Origin: GCA-020352575 sp041635475
GTDB taxonomy: Bacteria; Actinomycetota; Acidimicrobiia; Spongiisociales; JAENVV01
DNA length: 34,062 bases
Assembly: GCA_041635475.1 (NCBI GenBank)
Contig: JBFKVA010000018.1
Span: 1-34,062 of the forward strand
Direction: 5' to 3'
A program made the position numbers and the translations under genes. Shown piece by piece: positions 23,873-31,662 of this stretch. The notes below the pieces were generated by a model that was not told the origin of the DNA, searched no databases, and was given only the letters and a program-made list of their open reading frames with translations. The first letter of the stretch is position 1, and each line of letters begins with the position of its first letter.

Positions 23873-23908
23873 GCTTCATTTCCATGATGCCATTGCATCA
23901 CTTGAAGC
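23873..23908. promoter_or_regulatory. Nested inverted repeats in the divergent control region
   Basis: An inner perfect repeat TGATGC-CATT-GCATCA (23885-23900) is bracketed by a second perfect repeat, GCTTCA (23873-23878) against TGAAGC (23903-23908). This A/T-richer patch stands out from the GC-rich surroundings. It could be an operator for a second regulator or a hairpin; no transcript in either direction is proven to include it. Confidence 0.35.
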
Positions 23909-23979
23909 CGACCTGGGGTCCGATTCTGCTGGTTCTGCGCGCCCAACACCGGGCATTAGTGAGGCAGGGGCATCAGTGG

Positions 23980-23999
23980 AATGAGGCGGTCGCCTCATT
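23980..23999. promoter_or_regulatory. Perfect 20-base palindrome, candidate operator
   Basis: AATGAGGCG-GT-CGCCTCATT is a perfect 9-base inverted repeat with a two-base centre. Its right end overlaps a possible -35 (TTGACG, 23998-24003) for the rightward aromatic operon, where a bound repressor would block RNA polymerase. The half-site AGTGAGGC at 23958-23965 resembles one arm. It does not resemble the ACCG-type palindromes on either side, so a second regulator is implied. Confidence 0.5.
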
Positions 24000-24040
24000 G
24001 ACGCACCGGCCCGGTCGAGCACACACTCGACCGCGAATCG

Positions 24041-24058
24041 ACCGAACGGCCGGACGGC
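24041..24058. promoter_or_regulatory. Candidate TetR operator, aromatic-operon side
   Basis: ACCGAACGGCCGGACGGC matches the palindrome at 23809-23826 at 14 of 18 positions, sharing the CGGCCGG centre and ACCG left end. It is itself a weaker palindrome. It lies about 40 bases before the DUF35 start, mirroring the spacing of the other site from its gene. A shared regulator for the two divergent operons is the simplest reading. Confidence 0.45.
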
Positions 24059-24096
24059 TGATATCGTCCGGTTCACGAGCGCGACAAGGAGCAGCA

Positions 24097-24510
24097 GTGA
24101 CGACCACCCCAGCGTCCTTCCGGCCGGGTGAACTCGAGATCCACCCCGACGGCTCGGGCAACCTCCTCGGGAGCCGGTGTACTTCGTGCGGGTCGCACTT
24201 CTTCCCCGTACGCGAAGCATGCTCCGGATGCCTCAGCCGCGACCTCGAGACCGTTCCCCTCTCGACCGAGGGCATCCTCTACACGTTCTCGATCGTCCGC
24301 CAGTCCGCCCCCCAGTTCGAGGTCCCCTACGCCCTGGGCTATGTCGACCTACCCGAGGACCTCCGTATCATGGGTCAGATCAGCGGCTGCGACATCGAGG
24401 ACATCACGATCGGGATGCCGATGCGCCTCGTGCTGGAACCGTTCGGACATGACGACGAAGGAGCACCCGTGACCGGGTTCCGATTCCATCCTGCGGAGGT
24501 GACCCAATGA
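24097..24510 (+). CDS. DUF35 zinc-ribbon/OB-fold thiolase partner
   Basis: Protein of 137 residues with a zinc ribbon (C28, C31, C42, C45 in SRCTSCG and ACSGCLSRD) followed by an OB-fold domain (GILYTFSIVRQSAPQFEVPYALGYVDL). DUF35 proteins pair with thiolases or hydratases acting on bulky acyl-CoAs, as BbsA does with BbsB in benzylsuccinate oxidation and ChsH2-type proteins do in steroid breakdown. Start GTG at 24097 has AAGGAG six bases upstream. It overlaps the thiolase start by four bases (ATGA). Longer upstream readings in the same frame run through the control region and are not real. It is the first gene of the rightward operon. Confidence 0.85.
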   Translation: MTTTPASFRPGELEIHPDGSGNLLGSRCTSCGSHFFPVREACSGCLSRDLETVPLSTEGILYTFSIVRQSAPQFEVPYALGYVDLPEDLRIMGQISGCDIEDITIGMPMRLVLEPFGHDDEGAPVTGFRFHPAEVTQ

Positions 24511-25649
24511 CCGCTGTCCACGTCGTCGGAGCCGGGATGACCCGGTTCGGCAAGCACCCCGACCGGGACGCCGCGGACCTCGGGGCCGCCGCCCTCATGG
24601 AAGCCGTCGACGACGCCGGGATCGATCCCCGGGTCGTCGAGGCCGCCTACGTGGGCCATGTGTTCCAGGGCATGGTCACCGGCCAGCGGGTGCTCGCCCA
24701 GGTGGGCCTCGCCGGCCTCCCCCTGGCCAACGTCGAGAACGCCTGCAGCAGCGGAGCGACTGCGATTCGCGAAGCGTCGCTGGCCATCCGAGCAGGGGAG
24801 AACGACGTCGTCGTGGCCATCGGTACCGAGCACCTCACAAGCAAGTTCCAAGGAGCCCTCACCCCCGATCCCAGCGACCCGGAGGCGGCGGTGGGGGCGA
24901 CCATGCCGTCGGTGTACGCCATGCGGGCCCGGCGCTACATGGAGGAGTACGGGATGACCCGCGAGCAACTCGCCCTCATCCCGGTGAAGAACAAGGGCAA
25001 TGCAGCCCGCAACCCGCTCGCCCACTTCCGCACCCCGATCACCGTCGAAGAGGTCCTGGAGTCGCGCCCGATCGCCGATCCGCTCCGCCTCCACGACTGC
25101 TCCCCCGTGACCGACGGGGCGGCGGCCGTCATCCTCATGAGTGACCGGGCTGCCAAGAAGTACGCCAACGGCCGGGCCGTTCGGCTGGCCGCCTCGGCCC
25201 TGCGCACCGGTTCGGTCGACACCACCCCCACCTCGATGACCTTCGAGCCGCTCACGTGGGCGACCGCCCAGGACGCGTACGAGCGGGCCGGGGTGGGCCC
25301 GGGTGACGTCGACTTCGCCGAGGTCCATGACTGCTTTTCCATCGCCGAGGTGCTCAGGGTGGAGGGGCTCGGCCTCTTCGAGCAGGGCACCTACCCCGAC
25401 GCCGTCGAGCGGGGGGACGCCCACATCGGGGGCCGTCTCCCGGTCAACCCCAGCGGCGGGCTCATCGGCAAGGGACACCCGCTGGGCGGCACCGGCGTGG
25501 CCCAGGTGGTGGAGCTGGTCCGCCAGCTCCGGGGAGAGTGCGGTGATCGCCAGATCGAGGGAGCCAAGGTCGGCCTCGCCCATTGTCGGGGCGGCAAGGC
25601 CGTTGGCATCGAAGGAGCTGCGTGCACCGTCCAGATCCTCATTCGCTGA
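24507..25649 (+). CDS. Thiolase of the DUF35-dependent (SCP-x/BbsB-like) type
   Basis: Thiolase-fold protein of 380 residues. The nucleophile is probably Cys80 (VENACSSGATAIREA). The later motifs NPSGGLIGKGHPLGGTG (active-site His) and GLAHCRGGKAVGIEGAACTVQIL close the second half. It has the SCP-x/lipid-transfer subfamily look rather than that of classic FadA. With the DUF35 partner it could cleave a branched or aryl 3-oxoacyl-CoA with CoA, releasing an aroyl-CoA such as 4-hydroxybenzoyl-CoA for HcrABC just downstream; that substrate is inference. Coupled to the DUF35 gene and overlapping the PrpF-like gene by 28 bases. Confidence 0.85.
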   Translation: MTAVHVVGAGMTRFGKHPDRDAADLGAAALMEAVDDAGIDPRVVEAAYVGHVFQGMVTGQRVLAQVGLAGLPLANVENACSSGATAIREASLAIRAGENDVVVAIGTEHLTSKFQGALTPDPSDPEAAVGATMPSVYAMRARRYMEEYGMTREQLALIPVKNKGNAARNPLAHFRTPITVEEVLESRPIADPLRLHDCSPVTDGAAAVILMSDRAAKKYANGRAVRLAASALRTGSVDTTPTSMTFEPLTWATAQDAYERAGVGPGDVDFAEVHDCFSIAEVLRVEGLGLFEQGTYPDAVERGDAHIGGRLPVNPSGGLIGKGHPLGGTGVAQVVELVRQLRGECGDRQIEGAKVGLAHCRGGKAVGIEGAACTVQILIR

Positions 25650-26779
25650 CCGAACAGACCCCCGTCCCCTTTGCCCTGCTGCGAGGCGGCACGAGCAAAG
25701 CGGTGTTCCTGCGCGCCGAGACCCTGCCCACCGACCCCGCGCAACGCGACGCCCTCATCCTCGGCCTGTTCGGGAGCCCGGATCCCCGCCAGATCGACGG
25801 CCTCGGGGGCGCCGACCTCCTGACCTCGAAGCTGGCCATCATCGGCCCCCCGACCCGGCCCGACGCCGACCTCGACTACACGTTCGCCCAGGTGAGCATC
25901 ACCGAACCGGCCGTCGACTTCGACATCAACTGCGGGAACATCTCCGCCGCCGTCGGCGCCTACGCGGTCGATGAAGGCCTCGTGCCGGTCGGCGGATCCA
26001 CCGCCACGGTCCGCATCCACAACACGAACACCGGGCGGATCCTCATCGCCGGTGTCCCGCTCGCCAACGGACGAGCAGCCGTGGAGGGCGACTACGTGGT
26101 CCATGGGGTCCCGGGGTCCGGTGCCCCCATCTCCCTGGACTTCGGACAGACCGCGGGCGGGATCACCGGGGCGCTGCTCCCCACCGGGAACGAGACCGAC
26201 GTCCTCGACACCTCGATCGGCCCCGTGCCGGCCACCATCATCGACCTGGCAAACCTCAGCGTGTTCTTCCCCGCCAGTGCGGCCGGCCTCCTGGGCACCG
26301 AGGGGCCGGGGGCGGTCACCGCCGATCACCTGGCTGCGGTGGAAGCCGTCAAGGAGGCGGCCGCCCGCCTCCTGGGCATGGACACCGACGGCCTCACGCC
26401 GGTCCCGGCCTTCGTGTCGGCGCCGGCGGCCTACCCCGCCTACGCCACCGGCAACCACGTCTCGGCCGCCGACGTCGACCTCGTGGCCCGGGTCGTGGGT
26501 GGGCGTCCGCCCGTGCTCCACAAGGCGTACCCGGGCACGCTGGCGGCCACCACCGGGGTGGCAGCCCGCATCGAGGGCACCACCGTCCACGCCGTGACGG
26601 ACCCCGGCGCCGACGACGTCATCCGCATCGGCCACACGAGTGGGGTCATGCCGGTCCGGGCCCGAGCCCACCGCGAAGGAGGGGTGTGGGTCGTCGACCA
26701 GGCGGTGTACCACCGGACCGCCCGGCGACTGGCCGAGGGTTCGGCCTTCGTCCGAGCGGTTACCGTGGCGGCCCCATGA
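25622..26779 (+). CDS. PrpF-family isomerase
   Basis: Protein of 385 residues of the PrpF family. ALLRGGTSKAVFLR (about 16-29), GLGGADLLTSKLAII and DFDINCGNISAAVGAYAV contain the conserved TSK, second Ser-Lys and Cys of the active site. IGHTSGVMPV lies near the C-terminus. Family members move a double bond by proton transfer: methylaconitate isomerase, 3-methylitaconate isomerase and oxalomesaconate tautomerase. No 2-methylcitrate genes are here, so another unsaturated acid is likely. The GTG at 25622 has AAGGAG before it and overlaps the thiolase end; the next gene starts in its stop (ATGA). Confidence 0.82.
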   Translation: MHRPDPHSLTEQTPVPFALLRGGTSKAVFLRAETLPTDPAQRDALILGLFGSPDPRQIDGLGGADLLTSKLAIIGPPTRPDADLDYTFAQVSITEPAVDFDINCGNISAAVGAYAVDEGLVPVGGSTATVRIHNTNTGRILIAGVPLANGRAAVEGDYVVHGVPGSGAPISLDFGQTAGGITGALLPTGNETDVLDTSIGPVPATIIDLANLSVFFPASAAGLLGTEGPGAVTADHLAAVEAVKEAAARLLGMDTDGLTPVPAFVSAPAAYPAYATGNHVSAADVDLVARVVGGRPPVLHKAYPGTLAATTGVAARIEGTTVHAVTDPGADDVIRIGHTSGVMPVRARAHREGGVWVVDQAVYHRTARRLAEGSAFVRAVTVAAP

Positions 26780-27249
26780 GCGACCACGTCATCACCCTCG
26801 TCGTCAACGGGCGCGACCATCGCCTCGTGGTCGACGCCAACCGGACCCTCCTTCAGGCGCTCCGGGAGAACCTCGACCTCACCGGGACCAAACACGGCTG
26901 TGACCTGGGTGAATGTGGTGCCTGCACGGTCCTGGTCGACGGCAAGCCGACGCTCTCCTGCCTCACCCTGGCGGTGGCCGCCGCCGGCCGCACGATCACG
27001 ACCGTCGAGGGCCTCGCCGACGGGGACCGACCGGACAGCCTCCAGGTGGCGTTCGCCGAGCTGGGGGCCGCCCAGTGCGGGTACTGCACTCCAGCCATGC
27101 TCTTGTCGGCACGGGCCCTCCTCGACGTGGACCCCGACCCCGACCCCGACGAGATCAACCAGGCCCTCGCCGGCAACCTTTGCCGCTGCACGGGGTACGT
27201 CAAGATCCGCGAGGCGGTGCAACTGGCTGCCGCCAGGGATCGAGCCTGA
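26776..27249 (+). CDS. hcrC: 4-Hydroxybenzoyl-CoA reductase gamma subunit, 2[2Fe-2S]
   Basis: Xanthine-oxidase-family iron-sulfur subunit of 157 residues. The plant-type cluster has C42, C47, C50 and C62 (HGCDLGECGACTVLVDG). The helical-domain cluster has C101, C104, C136 and C138 (QCGYCTPAM, NLCRCTGY). It passes electrons between the FAD/4Fe-4S subunit and the molybdenum site. The small size and the order small-large-medium with the two next genes, plus the HcrB insertion in the third, assign it to 4-hydroxybenzoyl-CoA reductase. Overlaps prpF-like by four bases and hcrA by one (TGATG). Confidence 0.87.
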   Translation: MSDHVITLVVNGRDHRLVVDANRTLLQALRENLDLTGTKHGCDLGECGACTVLVDGKPTLSCLTLAVAAAGRTITTVEGLADGDRPDSLQVAFAELGAAQCGYCTPAMLLSARALLDVDPDPDPDEINQALAGNLCRCTGYVKIREAVQLAAARDRA

Positions 27250-29618
27250 TGGGCCACGACTACGCGGTCGTCGGCGGACGCCTTCCCCGCATCGACGCGG
27301 ACGGCCAGGTGTCGGGTCGCACCCGGTACACCGACGACCTCAAGATGCCCGGCATGCTCGTCGGCAAACAGCTGCGGAGCATCCACGCCCACGCCCGGAT
27401 CACCAACATCGACACGAGCCGGGCGCGGGCCCTCCCCGGGGTGAAAGCCGTGCTCACCGGTGAGGACTTCCCGATCACCTACGGGATCCTCCCCGTGAGC
27501 CAGGACGAGAACGCCCTCGCCCTCGGCCGCGTGCGTCACGTGGGAGAACCGGTGGCCGCGGTGGCGGCCGTCGACGCCGAGACCGCCGAGGCGGCCCTGG
27601 CCCTCATCGACGTCACCTACGAGCCACTCGACGAGACCGTGACGATCGAAGGGGCCCTGTCCGGCGATCACACCCGACTCCACGGCGAGGGCACCGGCAC
27701 CAACGTCCACCGCGCCGCCGCCCTCGAGTTCGGCAACGTCGAGGAAGGGTTCGCGCTCGCCGACCACATCCGCGAGGACGTCTTCTTCTTCGGCGGCAAC
27801 ACCCACGCCGCGCTCGAGACCCACTCGGCGATGGCCGCCTTCGAGAACGGCCGGCTCACCGTGTGGTCCTCCACCCAGGTCCCCCACTACGTGCACCGGG
27901 CCCTCGAGAAGGTCCTCGAACTCCCGGCCGGGCGGATCAGGGTCATCGCCGTCCCCACCGGGGGCGGGTTCGGTGGCAAGACCGACCCGTTCTCCCACGA
28001 GTTCGTCGCCGCCAAGCTGGCCATGGTCAGCGGAAGCCCGGTGAAGATCACGCTCACCCGGGAGGAGGTCTTCTACGCCCACCGGGGACGCCACCCCGTG
28101 CTCATGTGGGTGAAGACCGGGTTCCGGTCGGATGGGCGCATCACGTCGATGGCGTTCCGTACGTTCCTCGACGGCGGAGCGTACGGGAGTTACGGACTGG
28201 CCTCGCTCTACTACACGGGCGCCCTCCAGACCACCACCTACAAGATCCCCAACTACCGCTTCGAGGGCGTGCGGGTCTTCACCAACAAGCCGGCGTGTGG
28301 CCCCAAGCGCGGCCACGGCACCCCCCAGCCCAGGTTCGCCCTCGAATGCCATCTCGACAAGGCGGCCGACGACCTCGGCCTCGACCCGGTGTCCATCCGG
28401 CTGGTGAACAGCGTCGAGCCCAACTCCATGACCGTCAACCATCTGCGGATCACGAGTTGTGCGCTCGATGCGTGCATCGAGAAGGTCGTCGCCGAGAGCG
28501 AGTTCTCGGCCAAGCGTGGCCGGCTTCCTCGGGGCCGAGGGGTCGGTCTGGCCGTCGGGGCCTACATGTCGGGGGCAGGGCTCCCCATCTACTGGAACGA
28601 CATGCCCCAGTCCGAGGTGACCATCAAGGTGGACCGGGGCGGCGGCGTGACCGTGTACTCGATGGCCGCCGACGTGGGCCAGGGATCCACCACCATGCTC
28701 GCCACCGTCGTCGCCGAGCGCCTCGGCCTCGCCCCCTCCGACCTGGCCGTGGTCACCGGCGACACCGACCTCACCCCGGTCGACCTCGGGAGCTACTCGA
28801 GCCGGGTCACGTTCATGGCCGGCAACGCCGCCCTGGAGGCCGCCACCAAGGTCCGGGACCGGGTCGTCGAGGCCGTCGCCGACAAGCTCGAGGCGCTGCC
28901 CGAGGACCTCGTCCTCTCCGACGGCACCGTGGGCGTCCGCGGTGCCCCGGGCAGCGAGGTCACCTGGCCGGAGGCGGTGCGACTCGCCATCGCCGCCAAG
29001 GGACCGCTCGCCGAGTCGGGAAGCTATCGCGCCCCCAAACTGGCCGGCCCCTACAAGGGCGCCGGCGTCGGGATATCACCGGCCTACAGCTACACCGCGT
29101 GCGTGGCCGAGGTGACCTGCGACGCCGACACCGGCCTCGTGGAGGTCGATCGGGTCTGGGTCGCCCACGACATCGGGCAGGCCATAAACGCCCTCCTCTC
29201 CGAGGGCCAGGTGGAGGGCAGCATCTACATGGGCATCGGTGAGGTGCTCTTCGAGGAACAGGCGTTCCGGGACGCCCTCCACCGGGGCCCGTCCCTCCTC
29301 GAGTACAAGATGCCGACGTTCCTCGAGATGCCGGCCGTCGACACCTACCTCATCGAGTCCGACGACCCCGAGGGCCCCTTCGGGGCCAAGGAGGTGGGCC
29401 AGGGCCCGCTCCTGCCGGTCATCCCCGCCGTCGTCAACGCCATCCACGACGCGCTGGGGATACGGATCGACGAGGTCCCGATCACCCCGGACAAGATCGT
29501 CTCCGCCCTGCGCGACCAGAACCGGGGTGGCGAGGGCCGCGTGGGTCCCACGGGCATCCCGGAGTTCGAGTTTCCCCCCCTCCAACGGGTCGAACCACCG
29601 CAGGGGGCACCGCGATGA
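27249..29618 (+). CDS. hcrA: 4-Hydroxybenzoyl-CoA reductase alpha (molybdenum) subunit
   Basis: Molybdopterin-cytosine-dinucleotide subunit of 789 residues. RLPRIDADGQVSGRTRYTDDL opens the first domain. Family motifs include PTGGGFGGKTDPF (about 237-249), the GPKRGHGTPQPRFALE loop (about 356-371), VDVGQG-like AADVGQGSTTM and VAHDIGQAINALLSEGQVEGS. The reaction is removal of the para-hydroxyl of 4-hydroxybenzoyl-CoA, giving benzoyl-CoA. Near the C-terminus GAKEVGQGP has Gln718 where xanthine oxidase relatives have the catalytic Glu (GVGE); whether this is normal for HcrA I cannot check. Start ATG at 27249 overlaps the hcrC stop. Assignment rests strongly on the partner subunit. Confidence 0.86.
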   Translation: MGHDYAVVGGRLPRIDADGQVSGRTRYTDDLKMPGMLVGKQLRSIHAHARITNIDTSRARALPGVKAVLTGEDFPITYGILPVSQDENALALGRVRHVGEPVAAVAAVDAETAEAALALIDVTYEPLDETVTIEGALSGDHTRLHGEGTGTNVHRAAALEFGNVEEGFALADHIREDVFFFGGNTHAALETHSAMAAFENGRLTVWSSTQVPHYVHRALEKVLELPAGRIRVIAVPTGGGFGGKTDPFSHEFVAAKLAMVSGSPVKITLTREEVFYAHRGRHPVLMWVKTGFRSDGRITSMAFRTFLDGGAYGSYGLASLYYTGALQTTTYKIPNYRFEGVRVFTNKPACGPKRGHGTPQPRFALECHLDKAADDLGLDPVSIRLVNSVEPNSMTVNHLRITSCALDACIEKVVAESEFSAKRGRLPRGRGVGLAVGAYMSGAGLPIYWNDMPQSEVTIKVDRGGGVTVYSMAADVGQGSTTMLATVVAERLGLAPSDLAVVTGDTDLTPVDLGSYSSRVTFMAGNAALEAATKVRDRVVEAVADKLEALPEDLVLSDGTVGVRGAPGSEVTWPEAVRLAIAAKGPLAESGSYRAPKLAGPYKGAGVGISPAYSYTACVAEVTCDADTGLVEVDRVWVAHDIGQAINALLSEGQVEGSIYMGIGEVLFEEQAFRDALHRGPSLLEYKMPTFLEMPAVDTYLIESDDPEGPFGAKEVGQGPLLPVIPAVVNAIHDALGIRIDEVPITPDKIVSALRDQNRGGEGRVGPTGIPEFEFPPLQRVEPPQGAPR

Positions 29619-30586
29619 CGACGATGCCGCTCCCACCGTTCGAGTACCACACGCCAACGACCCTGGCCGAAGCGGTCGGTCTCCTCGCCGGCTCCCCCCG
29701 GGCGGCCCTCGTCGCCGGCGGAACCGACCTGCTCCCCAAAATGAAGCGGCGCCAGGTGAAACCCACGACGCTCGTCTCGCTGGCGGCCATCCCGGACCTG
29801 CGGGGGATCACGACGACAGGCGACGCCTGTGTCATCGGGGCTTCGACCCTCCTCGCCGACCTGGCTTCGTCCGACGCGGTCCCACCGATGCTGGCGACCG
29901 CAGCCGGCGACGTCGCCTCGCCCCAGATCCGCAACGCGGCCACGATCGGGGGCAACCTCTGCCTCGACACCCGGTGCAACTGGGCCGACATGTCCGACGG
30001 GTGGCGCCAGGCAAGCGGCTACTGCATGAAGGACGGCGGCGAGACCTGTTGGGTGGCGCCCCGGGGAGATCGATGCTGGGCGATCAGTTCGACCGACCTG
30101 GCACCGGTGGTCATCGCCCTCGATGCATCGGTTCGCCTCGTGAGCGCCCGGGGCGAACGCGTGGTGCCGGCCGAGGACCTCTACCGCAACGACGGCATCG
30201 CCTACCTCACGAAGGACCCCGACGAGATCCTCGTCGACGTCGCCATCCCGCTGCCGACCCGACCGGGGGTGTACCGGAAACTGCGACGGCGCGGATCGAT
30301 CGACTTCCCGCTCCTCGGGGTGGCAGCCGCCGTGGCCTGCGATGACGAGGGAACCTGCACCTCGGCTCGGCTCGTCGTCGGCGGGGTCTCATCGGCCCCG
30401 GTCCGGGTCCACGCGGCCGAAGCCCACCTCGTGGGCCGGCGCCTCACCGACGACACGATCGAAGAGGTCGCCGGGCTCGTCTCGAGCCCGATCCGCCCCC
30501 AGGACAACACCGACATCGGATCCCGCTACCGCAAGTGGATGATCGCCGTCCAGGCCACCCGTGCGCTCACCGAACTCAGGTCCTGA
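29615..30586 (+). CDS. hcrB: 4-Hydroxybenzoyl-CoA reductase beta subunit, FAD and extra 4Fe-4S
   Basis: FAD subunit of 323 residues. ALVAGGTDLLPKMK (31-44) and the AATIGGNL segment (108-115) bind FAD. It carries a cysteine-containing insertion directly after IGGNL, with C116, C121, C137, C145 and C154 (LDTRCNW, GYCMKDGGETCW, GDRCWAISSTD). This loop is the hallmark of 4-hydroxybenzoyl-CoA reductase, where it holds an additional [4Fe-4S] cluster used for inverted electron flow from low-potential ferredoxin. From memory, four of these correspond with a one-residue offset to the Thauera ligands. This makes the Hcr assignment strong against other xanthine-oxidase-family enzymes. Confidence 0.92.
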   Translation: MTTMPLPPFEYHTPTTLAEAVGLLAGSPRAALVAGGTDLLPKMKRRQVKPTTLVSLAAIPDLRGITTTGDACVIGASTLLADLASSDAVPPMLATAAGDVASPQIRNAATIGGNLCLDTRCNWADMSDGWRQASGYCMKDGGETCWVAPRGDRCWAISSTDLAPVVIALDASVRLVSARGERVVPAEDLYRNDGIAYLTKDPDEILVDVAIPLPTRPGVYRKLRRRGSIDFPLLGVAAAVACDDEGTCTSARLVVGGVSSAPVRVHAAEAHLVGRRLTDDTIEEVAGLVSSPIRPQDNTDIGSRYRKWMIAVQATRALTELRS

Positions 30587-30596
30587 AGGAGCACCG

Positions 30597-31649
30597 ATGA
30601 CAGACCGACATTCCTGGCGCTTCGTCGCCCCCGGCCAGCCCCTCGAGCGCTTCGAGGACGCGGCCCGGCCACCGGGTGACGGCGAAGCCCTCATCGCGGT
30701 CGCCGGATGTGGGGTCTGTCACACCGACCTCGGGTTCCTCGACGGTGGCGTCAAGACCCGCGCTCCCCTCCCCCTCGTCCTGGGCCACGAGATCAGCGGA
30801 ACGGTCGTCGACGCCGGCCCCGGTGCCGAGTCGTGGGTCGGCCGCAACGTCCTCGTGCCTGCCGTCATCCCCTGTGGAGCGTGCGACCTCTGTCGAGCCG
30901 GCCGCGGCAACATGTGCGGCACCCAGGTCATGCCCGGCAACGACATCGACGGCGGATTCGCCACCCACGTCACCGTCCCCACCCAGGGGCTGACCGCGGT
31001 GGATCACCTTCCCGAAGGGTACGAACTGGCGGACATGGCGGTCGTCGCCGACGCCGTCACCACCCCCCTGCAGGCGGTATGGAGGGCAGGGGTCACCGAC
31101 GGCGACCTGGCCGTCGTGGTCGGCACCGGGGGCGTCGGGACCTACGCGGTCCAGGTGGCCGCCGCCGCCGGCGCCCGCGTGGTGGCCGTCGACATCGACG
31201 ACACCCGCCTCCAGCCCCTCCTCGACCACGGCGCCACCGCAACCATCAACTCACGGGGCCTGACGCCGCGGGATGTCCGCGACCAGGTGCGTGAGATCGC
31301 CCGCTCGGCCGACACCTCGGGGGGGTGGAAGATCTTCGAGTGCTCGGGGACGACCCCTGGCCAGGAGACTGCCTTCGGTCTGCTCGGCCCGACGGCCACC
31401 CTGGCGGTGGTCGGGTTCACCCGCGACCTCGTATCGGTGCGACTCTCCAACCTCATGGCGTTCGACGCCACCGCCTTCGGGAGTTGGGGGTGCCCGCCTG
31501 AACGCTATCCCGAGGCCGTCGACCTCGTCACCTCCGGCCAGGTCGCACTCCTGCCCTTCACTCGCAAGGTCCCCATGGACACCATCAACACCGTACTCGA
31601 GGATGCGCATCACGGGGGCGACCCCCGCCGGACCATCCTCGTTCCCTGA
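30597..31649 (+). CDS. had: 6-Hydroxycyclohex-1-ene-1-carbonyl-CoA dehydrogenase
   Basis: Zinc-dependent alcohol dehydrogenase of 350 residues. Catalytic zinc ligands are in CGVCHTD (C38) and GHE (H64, E65). Structural zinc ligands are C93, C96, C99 and C107 (CGACDLCRAGRGNMC), and the NAD motif is VVGTGGVGTYAVQVA. Alone this is a generic ADH. Placement directly before oah and dch and the C-terminal half (FECSGTTPGQETAFGLLG, LSNLMAFDATAFGSWGCPPERYPE) identify it as Had, oxidising the alcohol made by Dch to the 6-oxo compound. AAGGAG lies before the ATG at 30597, ten bases after hcrB. Confidence 0.9.
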   Translation: MTDRHSWRFVAPGQPLERFEDAARPPGDGEALIAVAGCGVCHTDLGFLDGGVKTRAPLPLVLGHEISGTVVDAGPGAESWVGRNVLVPAVIPCGACDLCRAGRGNMCGTQVMPGNDIDGGFATHVTVPTQGLTAVDHLPEGYELADMAVVADAVTTPLQAVWRAGVTDGDLAVVVGTGGVGTYAVQVAAAAGARVVAVDIDDTRLQPLLDHGATATINSRGLTPRDVRDQVREIARSADTSGGWKIFECSGTTPGQETAFGLLGPTATLAVVGFTRDLVSVRLSNLMAFDATAFGSWGCPPERYPEAVDLVTSGQVALLPFTRKVPMDTINTVLEDAHHGGDPRRTILVP

Positions 31650-31662
31650 CAAGGAGCCCACC

